DNA from: CAWGCE01 sp964480915
GTDB lineage: Bacteria; Planctomycetota; Planctomycetia; Pirellulales; Pirellulaceae
Assembly (NCBI GenBank): GCA_964480915.1
Contig: CAYZRS010000078.1
Coordinates: forward strand, 1-21,077
Direction: 5' to 3'
DNA: 21,077 bases
Shown: piece by piece, positions 15,101 to 21,077 of the stretch
Layout of the letters: every line of letters starts with the position of its first letter
Position numbering within the stretch: position 1 is the stretch's first letter
Made by a program: the position numbers and the translations under genes
Notes under the pieces: generated by a model
Databases searched by the model: none
The model's input: only the letters and a program-made list of their open reading frames with translations
Told to the model about the DNA's origin: nothing

Positions 15101-18100
15101 GAAGCCGATCGAATTGGCGACTCATATTCGCGTCGATGGGGCTCAGCAGCACAACTTAAAGCACGTCAATGCGCTGATCCCACGCGACAAAATGACCGTC
15201 TTCTGCGGACCGAGCGGTTCGGGTAAGAGCTCGCTGGCGATGGATACGATCTACGCCGAGGGACAGCGCCGCTATGTGGAGAGCCTCAGTTCCTACGCGC
15301 GACAATTCGTCAGTCAGATGCAAAAACCCGAACTGGAACACATCGACGGGCTTTCACCTGCCATCGCGATTGAGCAACAGAACCTGGGCAAGTCGCCCCG
15401 CTCGACCGTCGGCACGACGACCGAGATCTACGATTACCTCCGCATTCTGATGGCTCGGGCAGGGACGCCGCATTGTCCCGACTGCGACCGGCCGATTGGT
15501 ACGCAAACGGCCGATCAGATCATCGACAAAGTGATGGCGTGCGAAAAAGGATCGCGGGTCTATTTGATGGCTCCGTTGGCGGTGGAAGTGGGCGAGCAGT
15601 ACGAAGCGCTGTGGGAAGAGCTGCGGGCCACCGGTTATGTGCGTATTCGAGTCGACGGTCACACCTACTCGTTGGACGAACCGCCGACGATCGATCGTCG
15701 ACGGAAGCACAAAGTCGAAGCGATCGTTGATCGAGCCATCGTGAAGCCAGACGAACAGTCTCGCATTGCGGAAAGTATCGAAGCGACACTGGCGCTGGGA
15801 CGAGGTGTGATGCACGTCGCCTTTGCCAGCAAGGACGTGCCCGAACCAGAGTGGCGGACCGACGTCCACAGTCAGCACTTGGCGTGCGAGGATTGCGGCC
15901 GCAGTTTCGAGCCGTTGACTCCCCACAGCTTTTCTTTCAACAGTCACCTCGGTTGGTGCGAAGATTGTGAAGGTTTGGGAATGCAGACCGGTGCCAATCC
16001 GGCGGCGCTGCTGCAAGACTCTTCGGCAACGTTGGCCGACGGCGCCTTGCTCCTGTGGCCAAACCTCGACAGCAACATTTCGCGGCTGATGTTGGAATCG
16101 CTCTCGGCTCGCACTGGGATCCCGCTCGACAAGCCGTACGATACGTTGCCTGCGCGGCAGCGGCGTCAAATCATGCATGGCACGGGCGAACGCTGGTTCG
16201 ACGTGATGTCGCCCGGCTCGGAAACGCTCATGTTCCGCTTCCAATTCAAAGGAATGTACCCGGCGCTCGACGAAGCGGCGCGCTTGGTGCCACAGCTGCG
16301 GGGCCGGTTGAATGCACTCGTTGATGAAGTGGAATGCTCGGCCTGTGGCGGCGGCCGTCTGCGTGATGACGCGGCGGCGACTCGGTTTCGCGATCTGACC
16401 ATCGATGATTTGTGCCGAATGCCATTAAGCCAAGTACAGAAAGTGATTGCCAAGTGGAAGTTAACGGCTCGCGAGAAACGAATCGCGGGCGAACTCGTGC
16501 GGGAGGTCAAGAACCGAGTCGAGTTCCTCAACGACGTGGGGCTCGAGTATCTGTCGCTCCATCGGACGGCCGGTTCGCTATCGGGTGGTGAGGCACAACG
16601 TATTCGTTTGGCAAGCCAACTGGGTAGCGCTTTGTGTGGTGTTCTCTATGTGCTGGACGAGCCCACCATCGGCTTGCACCCGCGTGACAATGCCCGGTTG
16701 CTCAAGGCACTGCACAATCTTCGCGACATCGGAAATACACTCGTTTTGGTCGAGCACGATCACGACGTGATCGCCGGTGCGGACATGGTGTTTGATTTTG
16801 GTCCGGAGGCCGGTCGCCACGGCGGCCAGATTGTTGCGGAAGGGGCTCCGGAGGTGTTGGGCAAGAAACGGGATTCGGTCACCGGTCCCTTCATTAGCGG
16901 CAAAAAGTCGTTGCCGATTCCCAGCAATCGTCGCCCGGTGGAAACGGTTGAGGCGAATTCCCAAGCGAATTCCAAGACAACTGTAAAAGAGAAAGCAAAA
17001 ACGACTGCAAAAACGATTGCAAAAACGAAGGGGCCAAAGAAAAGAAAGAAGCCGGGCGAATTGTCCTATCCGCCGGTCGATTGGCTGACCGTACGCGGTG
17101 CTCGCCATCACAATTTGAAGAACGTCGACGTGGCCATTCCGTTGGGGCGTATTGTTGCCGTTACCGGTCCGAGTGGGAGTGGTAAGAGTAGCCTGATCAA
17201 CGACGTGCTGTACGCATCGTTGGCCGCCAAGTTGCATCGCGCCCGACTCACACCGGGCGCCCATGACGGCATCGACGGTGTGGAGCATATTAATAAGGTC
17301 ATCCGAGTCGACCAGCAGCCGCTGGGTAACTCGCCCGCTTCGAATCCGGCAACGTACACGGGCGTGTTCGACTACATTCGAAAATTGTTCGCTCAACTGC
17401 CCGAGGCCAAATTGCGCGGCTACACGCCACGGCGTTTCAGTTTCAATGTGCCGGGCGGCCGCTGTGAAGATTGCGAAGGTGATGGTCAGGTCTGCATCGA
17501 GATGCACTTTTTGCCCGACGTCTGGGTGACCTGCGATACGTGCCACGGCAAACGATACAATCCCGAAACGTTGGATGTGAAGTATCACGGCCAGTCGATC
17601 GCCGATGTGCTCGAAATGACTTGCGGCGATGCGGTCAAGTTGTTTGAGAGCATTCCCAAGATTCGCCGCATCCTACAAACGCTATGCGATGTGGGGCTCG
17701 ATTACCTGTCGCTAGGTCAGTCAGCTCCGACGCTCTCAGGTGGTGAGGCGCAGCGTGTCAAGTTGGCGGCCGAACTGTCGCGTCCCGATACGGGCCAGAC
17801 GCTTTACTTGCTCGATGAGCCGACCACCGGGCTGCACTTCAATGATTTGGCCAAGTTGATCGACGTGCTACAGAGGCTTGTCGATTTGGGGAACAGTGTC
17901 GTCGTCATCGAGCACAATCTGGATGTGATCAAGGCGATGGACTGGGTCATCGACATTGGCCCCGAGGCGGGCGCTGAGGGGGGCCACGTTGTGGCTGCTG
18001 GTACGCCGGAAGAAATTGTGGCCGCTCTACGAGCCAAACTGCCGGCCAAGGCGAAGGTCGCAAAGAAGACGGCCACGAAATCGAAATCGCCAGCCAAGTC

Positions 18101-19202
18101 GTCAAAGTCGCCGAAGTTGCCGAAAAATGTTTCGCATACGGCGATCGCGTTGGCACCCGTGTTGGAATCGTCGCCCAAGGTGAAGCGAGCCCTCTACGAT
18201 CCGAATGCTGCGAAAGAGAAGCAGGCGGGCGAGCTGGACATTTCCGATGTCGGGCTCGAGCAAAAAATGCCGTGGGAAGTCGATGGGCTGAATTGGCACT
18301 GTAAAGATCGAGTCGGTCGTCGCGGCGAGAAGGTGGAATGGGATGGGAAAATTCTGGCCGAGGTGATCGAACGTATTCAAAAGCTGGGCGAATTCAGCGA
18401 GACGAATTTCAACACGCGCACGATTGTGGAAATCGCCGCGCCCAAAAAGAGTGACGGCTGGTTCTTGCACGCGATCACTGGTGAAGCGTGGTTGTTGAAA
18501 CTGAAATTTCGCGTTGCCAAGAGCACGTTCAAACGCGAACTATTGCAGCGCCGTTTTCCGTTGCCGACGCTGAACGAGATGGATGACCTGCCGATCTATA
18601 GCAACGATCCGCGCGTCCGTTTGAAGAATCTGCGAGGGTCGGCTCAGGAAGTCGAGTTTCGGTTACACAGTTGGAAAGAGGCCAACACGCCGGAGTTTTG
18701 GGAATTCCTTAAGGAGGCGGTCGCCGGTTTTGAAAAACTGACCAGCCGCCGGGCAGCTCATCCCGACGACGTCATGCCCTGGAAGAAGTTGGGGCAGAAG
18801 TGGCATTTCAGTACGAAAGGATTCCCACCCGGCAAACGTCCGGCGTGGAAGGTGAAGGTACTGGAGGAGCTGTGCGAATTGCTCGACGAGACAGCTTCCG
18901 GTGGTCAATTCTTGTGGAACAACCAACAGGTCGTCCACTTGTTCGTCAAGGACCAGAAAGAGCCGTGGGCCAGCATTCACACGAAGCGGCCAACCGACAT
19001 TCAGTTGGCCTTGAACGGGCCGAAAGGGCGAGTCACCCTGGGCCGAGTCGCCAAGTTGGCCCGAGACCGGTTTGTGGACGGCGCGCACGACAAGCATGAC
19101 ATTGTGAAATTGCAGTTCAAAAACGAATCCGACTTGGCGAAAGGCGATCTACAACAGTTTCTTAACGAGCATCTAGAAAATGTTCGTCAGGGAAAACGAT
19201 AG
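12117..19202 (+). CDS. uvrA: giant tandem UvrA (two fused UvrA units) with duplicated C-terminal domain
   Basis: A 2361-residue fusion; an ordinary UvrA has about 940 residues. UvrA is the damage-sensing ATPase of nucleotide excision repair. Unit 1 spans about 1-985: Walker A at 33-40 and 680-687, signatures LSGGESQRIRLA (528) and LSGGEAQRIKLA (869), Walker B at 550 and 892, zinc cysteines 274/277/298/301 and 779/782/802/805. Unit 2 spans about 998-1965: Walker A at 1031 and 1684, signatures at 1488 and 1873, Walker B at 1510 and 1896, zinc cysteines 1257/1260/1281/1284 and 1783/1786/1806/1809. All four ATP sites look intact, so one chain may act as the usual UvrA dimer. Lys-rich linkers lie at about 1602-1655 and 1965-2046. 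The end (2051-2361) appears to be two copies of an unrecognised domain. Fused UvrAs are known in Chlamydiae and planctomycetes. ATG at 12117 matches the conserved N-terminus. Confidence 0.96.
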   Translation: MPASDIIIKGAREHNLRDVDLVLPRNKLICLTGVSGSGKSSLAFDTLYAEGQRRYIESLSSYARQFLGQMPKPDVDFIGGLSPSISISQKSAGKNPRSTVGTITEIYDYLRVLYARVGQGFCPECDRPITAQTREQIIERILQQPAKTKFLVMAPLIRGQKGEYKDLFEDLLKQGFVRARVDGDVVSLNDDLQLDRQMRHHIEVVVDRLEIAGDVRARLAEAVELALKLGEGNLIVQVVNDKSEGGSAEPKAKKSRAKKRRVDGDIIFSVDYACTDCGISFAPPSPQLFSFNSPQGMCHECDGLGEAFSFDSDLLIPDPSLSLAKGCIELIGTLSKMGRYRRSIFKGVAETIERRHKLPAGTMLDTPWKDLRPKFRKLWLWGTGEDHITYTWRGGASPIKYGGTFDGVIPDLLDKYRSSKNRMQLLKLEQYMRAMECPDCHGQRLQPQSRAVRLTSGHPDFKDKEQQSLPDVCRLSVADAANFFSKLELEPTHAVIAAEAIKEICGRLGFLMNVGLDYLSLDRTAPTLSGGESQRIRLAGQIGCGLVGVLYILDEPSIGLHPRDNDRLLETLQQLRDIGNTVVVVEHDEDTMRDADHIIDFGPGPGVRGGEVVVEGTLADVKKSKRSVTGNYLSGKQKIEVPKVRRPRGDHSLKILGAKHNNLKDVDFEIPLGQFVCVTGVSGSGKSSLVNDIVLESLRIELMNGKGDPGEHKKIEGIEHLDKLIAIDQSPIGRTPRSNPGTYIKVFDDVRKLFTKLPESKRRGYLPGRFSFNVSGGRCEACDGNGSNKLEMDFLADVWVTCPVCEGHRFNRETLGVKFKGHSIADVLEMDVHEALDLFENIPQVHHKLTTLRDVGLDYLKLGQPSPTLSGGEAQRIKLARELVKKSTGKTLYLLDEPTTGLHFADIQLLLKVLHNFVEAGNTVLVVEHNLDVIKTADWVIDLGPEGGAGGGELLIAGTPEEIVKHPASHTGKSLKPFLTGDNLANNAAEKRAKKKPIELATHIRVDGAQQHNLKHVNALIPRDKMTVFCGPSGSGKSSLAMDTIYAEGQRRYVESLSSYARQFVSQMQKPELEHIDGLSPAIAIEQQNLGKSPRSTVGTTTEIYDYLRILMARAGTPHCPDCDRPIGTQTADQIIDKVMACEKGSRVYLMAPLAVEVGEQYEALWEELRATGYVRIRVDGHTYSLDEPPTIDRRRKHKVEAIVDRAIVKPDEQSRIAESIEATLALGRGVMHVAFASKDVPEPEWRTDVHSQHLACEDCGRSFEPLTPHSFSFNSHLGWCEDCEGLGMQTGANPAALLQDSSATLADGALLLWPNLDSNISRLMLESLSARTGIPLDKPYDTLPARQRRQIMHGTGERWFDVMSPGSETLMFRFQFKGMYPALDEAARLVPQLRGRLNALVDEVECSACGGGRLRDDAAATRFRDLTIDDLCRMPLSQVQKVIAKWKLTAREKRIAGELVREVKNRVEFLNDVGLEYLSLHRTAGSLSGGEAQRIRLASQLGSALCGVLYVLDEPTIGLHPRDNARLLKALHNLRDIGNTLVLVEHDHDVIAGADMVFDFGPEAGRHGGQIVAEGAPEVLGKKRDSVTGPFISGKKSLPIPSNRRPVETVEANSQANSKTTVKEKAKTTAKTIAKTKGPKKRKKPGELSYPPVDWLTVRGARHHNLKNVDVAIPLGRIVAVTGPSGSGKSSLINDVLYASLAAKLHRARLTPGAHDGIDGVEHINKVIRVDQQPLGNSPASNPATYTGVFDYIRKLFAQLPEAKLRGYTPRRFSFNVPGGRCEDCEGDGQVCIEMHFLPDVWVTCDTCHGKRYNPETLDVKYHGQSIADVLEMTCGDAVKLFESIPKIRRILQTLCDVGLDYLSLGQSAPTLSGGEAQRVKLAAELSRPDTGQTLYLLDEPTTGLHFNDLAKLIDVLQRLVDLGNSVVVIEHNLDVIKAMDWVIDIGPEAGAEGGHVVAAGTPEEIVAALRAKLPAKAKVAKKTATKSKSPAKSSKSPKLPKNVSHTAIALAPVLESSPKVKRALYDPNAAKEKQAGELDISDVGLEQKMPWEVDGLNWHCKDRVGRRGEKVEWDGKILAEVIERIQKLGEFSETNFNTRTIVEIAAPKKSDGWFLHAITGEAWLLKLKFRVAKSTFKRELLQRRFPLPTLNEMDDLPIYSNDPRVRLKNLRGSAQEVEFRLHSWKEANTPEFWEFLKEAVAGFEKLTSRRAAHPDDVMPWKKLGQKWHFSTKGFPPGKRPAWKVKVLEELCELLDETASGGQFLWNNQQVVHLFVKDQKEPWASIHTKRPTDIQLALNGPKGRVTLGRVAKLARDRFVDGAHDKHDIVKLQFKNESDLAKGDLQQFLNEHLENVRQGKR
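16995..17030. repeat. three 12-bp in-frame repeats encoding a lysine-rich linker
   Basis: GCAAAAACGACT, GCAAAAACGATT and GCAAAAACGAAG follow one another in frame. They encode repeated Ala-Lys-Thr units of the linker that separates the two halves of the second UvrA unit. Slippage at such a repeat is a simple way to lengthen the linker. Confidence 0.8.
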
Positions 19203-19254
19203 TGACGCGTTCGTTGCCAAATTCATCAGCACCACATTCCTGTTAGCGCTTACC

Positions 19255-19908
19255 ATGACCACACCGTTGATCCCGCCGACGTTCCTCTTCCGCTTTGCGG
19301 CCCCCTGCATAAAGACCGATAAACTGTGGACTCCGAGAGGGAAAATCGAGTTTCCCGAATCGCACCGTGTACCGTCATTTGGCGAACTGGAGAACCGGCC
19401 TGTGTTCGCCGATTTACGGATGGCATGGAGCGAAAAAGGTTTGGCGTTTTCGGTGAAGGTTGTGGGTAAGAAGCAGGAGCTGTGGTGCCGACCGACGCGG
19501 ATTGAAGACAGCGACGGAATCAACATTTGGATCGACACGCGCAATACGCAGAACGTCCATCGCGCCTCACGCTTTTGTCACCACTTTGTCGTCTTGCCGC
19601 AAGGCGGTTTTCGCGATCCCCACGCGCCGTTGGCAGTGCTGTGCGAAATTCCCCGCGCTCGAGAAAATCCTAAGCGGATTAAGGAAGATGCAATCAAAGC
19701 GCGATCCGAAGTTAAGAAGACCGGTTACTCGATTCGAGCTTTCATTCCGGCCGAGGCGATGACCGGATTCGATACCAACGATCATCGACATCTCGGATTC
19801 AGTTATGCTGTTGTCGATCGCGAGCTGGGTTGGCAGACGTTTGCAGCAGGCAATGAATTTCCCATCACGAATGATCCGAGTCTGTGGGGAACGCTGGACC
19901 TCATCTAA
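19255..19908 (+). CDS. CBM9/DOMON-like beta-sandwich protein, function unknown
   Basis: A 217-residue protein resembling carbohydrate-binding family 9/DOMON-like domains as found in planctomycetes. Typical elements are the early RPVFADLRMAWSEKGLAFSV strand pair, SDGINIWIDTRNT with the following HRASRFCHHFVVLP, and a closing YSIRAFIPAEAMTGF strand and WGTLDLI end. No signal peptide is visible with this start, so it may be cytoplasmic, unlike secreted CBM9 modules. The frame is open upstream to an ATG at 19180, which would overlap the uvrA end by 23 bases. I prefer ATG at 19255 because the additional 25 residues look unlike a domain. Neither start has a Shine-Dalgarno sequence. The 52-base spacing after uvrA on the same strand suggests possible co-transcription. 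A sugar-binding role is not established. Confidence 0.7.
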   Translation: MTTPLIPPTFLFRFAAPCIKTDKLWTPRGKIEFPESHRVPSFGELENRPVFADLRMAWSEKGLAFSVKVVGKKQELWCRPTRIEDSDGINIWIDTRNTQNVHRASRFCHHFVVLPQGGFRDPHAPLAVLCEIPRARENPKRIKEDAIKARSEVKKTGYSIRAFIPAEAMTGFDTNDHRHLGFSYAVVDRELGWQTFAAGNEFPITNDPSLWGTLDLI

Positions 19909-19986
19909 GCATCGACAGCCTTTCCCACACGAACAGTGGCGATTGGATGAGAAATGCGCTCTGGTTATCACGCGGAAACGGACCGA

Positions 19987-20232
19987 CTAGGTCGTCGTCC
20001 ATTCAAAAGTGAGAATCTCGGAATCGGCACCTTCGCTCGGCTCACTCGCTGCGGATCGATCGACCGGGCGATGATCGAACTGCTGTTCCAGCTCGCCCCG
20101 GATCACTCGAATCTGTTTGGGAGCTTCAATTCCGATTCGCGTGACCGAGCCGCGAATTTTCAGAATCGTGACTCGAATACCCAGCTCGGGAAAAACAATC
20201 TCCTGGTCTTCTTTTCTGGAAACGACTAACAC
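19987..20232 (-). CDS. csrA: CsrA/RsmA translational regulator
   Basis: An 81-residue CsrA, the dimeric RNA-binding protein that binds GGA motifs in mRNA leaders and blocks or stabilises translation. It begins MLVVSRKEDQEIVF (GTG start at 20232, inside a longer open frame). It continues through ITV-type strands to TRIGIEAPKQIRVIRGEL. The conserved N-terminal Leu2/Arg6 and the Arg of the RVIRGEL segment, which form the RNA-binding face, are present. After the core of about 50 residues there is a polar acidic tail (ASEPSEGADSEILTFEW). The start is chosen from the conserved N-terminus; the codons upstream read as unrelated sequence. It is convergent with the CBM9-like gene (78-base gap) and divergent from the DinB-like gene. 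No fliW or flagellar gene is nearby. Confidence 0.93.
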   Translation of the reverse strand: MLVVSRKEDQEIVFPELGIRVTILKIRGSVTRIGIEAPKQIRVIRGELEQQFDHRPVDRSAASEPSEGADSEILTFEWTTT

Positions 20233-20468
20233 ATTGCACCAACTTTCTTTCGGGGGTTCGGGCAGTAGTCTTCCTGGGGGCATTGTTCTTGAAAGGTAGA
20301 TACCCGGGCAAGCAGGTTGCTTCCTGTCGCAATGGTAAGTCGGGAAATTGCGATGGGCGGTTTCCCTTACAGGCGAACGCCAGGCGGGAGAACCAGCTGG
20401 CGTCCTGTCCGCTGGTGCCCTTCCCCGTTCCGCGTCTTTCCCAGCCACTTTTGTTCCCCCAAGGAAGC

Positions 20469-20486
20469 TGTTTCACGCCTGAAACA
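20469..20486. promoter_or_regulatory. perfect palindrome TGTTTCA-CGCC-TGAAACA
   Basis: Two exact 7-bp arms around a 4-base centre, about 100 bases upstream of the DinB-like gene start. The size and symmetry fit a dimeric repressor operator. A short mRNA hairpin is the alternative. No regulator can be assigned. Confidence 0.5.
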
Positions 20487-20572
20487 AGGCACTTTTGGTT
20501 GCCCCGTGTTGCGTTTCGCACAAGACCGGTATCGTTGATGGAATTCAAGTTCAGACGACAGGCAAACTCTTC

Positions 20573-20577
20573 AAGGA
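20573..20577 (+). promoter_or_regulatory. Shine-Dalgarno site fixing the DinB-like start
   Basis: AAGGA eight bases before the ATG at 20586. It settles the start against the much longer open frame that begins at 20283. Confidence 0.75.
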
Positions 20578-20585
20578 ACCAAACG

Positions 20586-21077
20586 ATGGATGCCAAACAA
20601 GCGATCAAAATGAACATCGATATGGCGGCGATGGTCTGCGACTCCTACCTAACCGACCTCAGCGACGACGAATTAATGAAACGGCCTCATCCGGGATGTA
20701 ACCATCTCAAATGGCAACTGGGGCATTTGATTAGTTCCGAGCATCAGATGGTCAGTGGACTCCTGCCTGGCGCGATGCCAGCTCTGCCAGAAGGGTTTGC
20801 GGAAAAGTATTCAAAAGAGACGGCCGCTTCCGATGACGCCGCCGCTTTCGATTCGAAGGAAGTACTGATGAGTACATACCAGCAGCAGCGAGCAGCCACC
20901 TTGGCGGCGCTGGAGGCTTTTCCAGCAGACCAATTGGAGGAGCCGGGTCCCGAAGCGATGCGGGCATACGCACCGACCAAGGCATCTGTCTTTTCGATGC
21001 AGGGATCGCACTGGATGATGCACGCCGGGCAATGGGTACCGATCCGCCGAGAGTGCGGCAAGGACGTCGTGATCTAG
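20586..21077 (+). CDS. DinB-superfamily (DinB_2-like) protein
   Basis: A 163-residue protein of the DinB/YfiT-like four-helix-bundle superfamily, many members of which bind a metal and some of which are thiol transferases. It begins MDAKQAIKMNIDMAAMVCDS. The expected histidines are present: His in WQLGHLI near residue 47, and His-x3-His in SHWMMHAGQW near the C-terminus, where the last helix ends with IRREC. The stop is the last codon of the window and the protein looks complete. The start is set by AAGGA. The name DinB does not imply a DNA-damage role here, and the enzyme's substrate is unknown. It is divergent from csrA. Confidence 0.88.
   Translation: MDAKQAIKMNIDMAAMVCDSYLTDLSDDELMKRPHPGCNHLKWQLGHLISSEHQMVSGLLPGAMPALPEGFAEKYSKETAASDDAAAFDSKEVLMSTYQQQRAATLAALEAFPADQLEEPGPEAMRAYAPTKASVFSMQGSHWMMHAGQWVPIRRECGKDVVI

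Larger units (their letters stand above)
20233..20585. other. structured divergent intergenic region between csrA and the DinB-like gene
   Basis: About 350 bases without a supported gene. It contains two CAGGAAG copies on the csrA strand (20276-20270 and 20326-20320). It also has a GGGAAA/TTTCCC pair (20342-20347 with 20361-20366), a 7-bp-arm inverted repeat ACGCCAG/CTGGCGT (20377-20383 with 20397-20403) and the palindrome at 20469-20486. Long open frames cross it on both strands but look like read-through of the flanking genes. Confidence 0.6.

Noticed and set aside
11994..16244. Large minus-strand frames opposite uvrA (for example 12741-13595 and 15354-16244)
   Set aside because: They are antisense shadows of conserved UvrA coding sequence, with biased Arg/His/Gln composition and no recognisable features.
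20233..20448. 72-codon N-terminal extension of CsrA
   Set aside because: CsrA proteins start at the MLVL/MLVV motif; the upstream frame has no family resemblance.
20283..20585. Long N-terminal extension of the DinB-like frame (264 codons in total)
   Set aside because: The added 101 residues read like untranslated sequence with several inverted repeats, and AAGGA sits correctly before the ATG at 20586.

Overview
The window looks like a chromosome segment of a planctomycete, most likely the Pirellulales/Rhodopirellula side of the phylum. This rests on family content rather than a marker gene. It has a DUF1559 'H-X9-DG' protein with a pseudopilin N-terminus, a small 'VPVEGKISY'-type lipoprotein, a secreted alpha/alpha-toroid lipoprotein, a PEP-CTERM CHRD protein, CsrA and a giant fused UvrA. 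Several genes start with GTG and many lack a Shine-Dalgarno sequence. No rRNA, tRNA, CRISPR array, transposase or phage gene was seen. One 100-N assembly gap lies at 9233-9332.

Layout. 1-2037: a coaX-obg pair on the minus strand (GTGA overlap), flanked by two arrays of the same 7-bp repeat in opposite orientation. 2204-6060: a minus-strand run of a DUF1559 pseudopilin-like protein, an alpha/alpha-toroid lipoprotein, a doubtful 75-codon ORF and a coiled-coil protein. 6137-6586: a divergent small lipoprotein. 6597-6884: groES without groEL, with its true GTG start well inside the longest reading frame. 6973-7494: a gene-free stretch with a perfect 10-bp-stem inverted repeat. 7495-8010: a CHRD/PEP-CTERM exported protein. 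8098-9111: an EamA transporter, convergent with it across a hairpin. 9200-9365: an 18-bp minisatellite interrupted by the N gap. 9359-11863: a divergent phzF / MocR-type regulator pair with three shared ACAGTT-type sites between them. 12117-19202: a 2361-residue UvrA. 19255-19908: a CBM9/DOMON-like protein. 19987-20232: csrA on the minus strand. 20586-21077: a DinB-superfamily protein.

The most unusual gene is the giant UvrA. It carries two complete UvrA units head to tail (four ATPase sites and all zinc-finger cysteines retained), joined by lysine-rich linkers. After these comes a C-terminal extension that I read as two copies of one domain of about 140-170 residues, each opening with Met-Pro-Trp. 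Tandem UvrA proteins are known from Chlamydiae and relatives, but I do not recognise the duplicated C-terminal domain. It is the best candidate here for something undescribed.

Other points of biological interest are the loss of the first-motif aspartate in the CoaX-like pantothenate kinase (Asp to Gly), a non-canonical Obg G4 motif (TKSE instead of NKxD), a MocR-type regulator whose -10 box would give a leaderless message, a GC-rich palindrome in the groES leader, and paired CAGGAAG sites upstream of csrA that could allow autoregulation.
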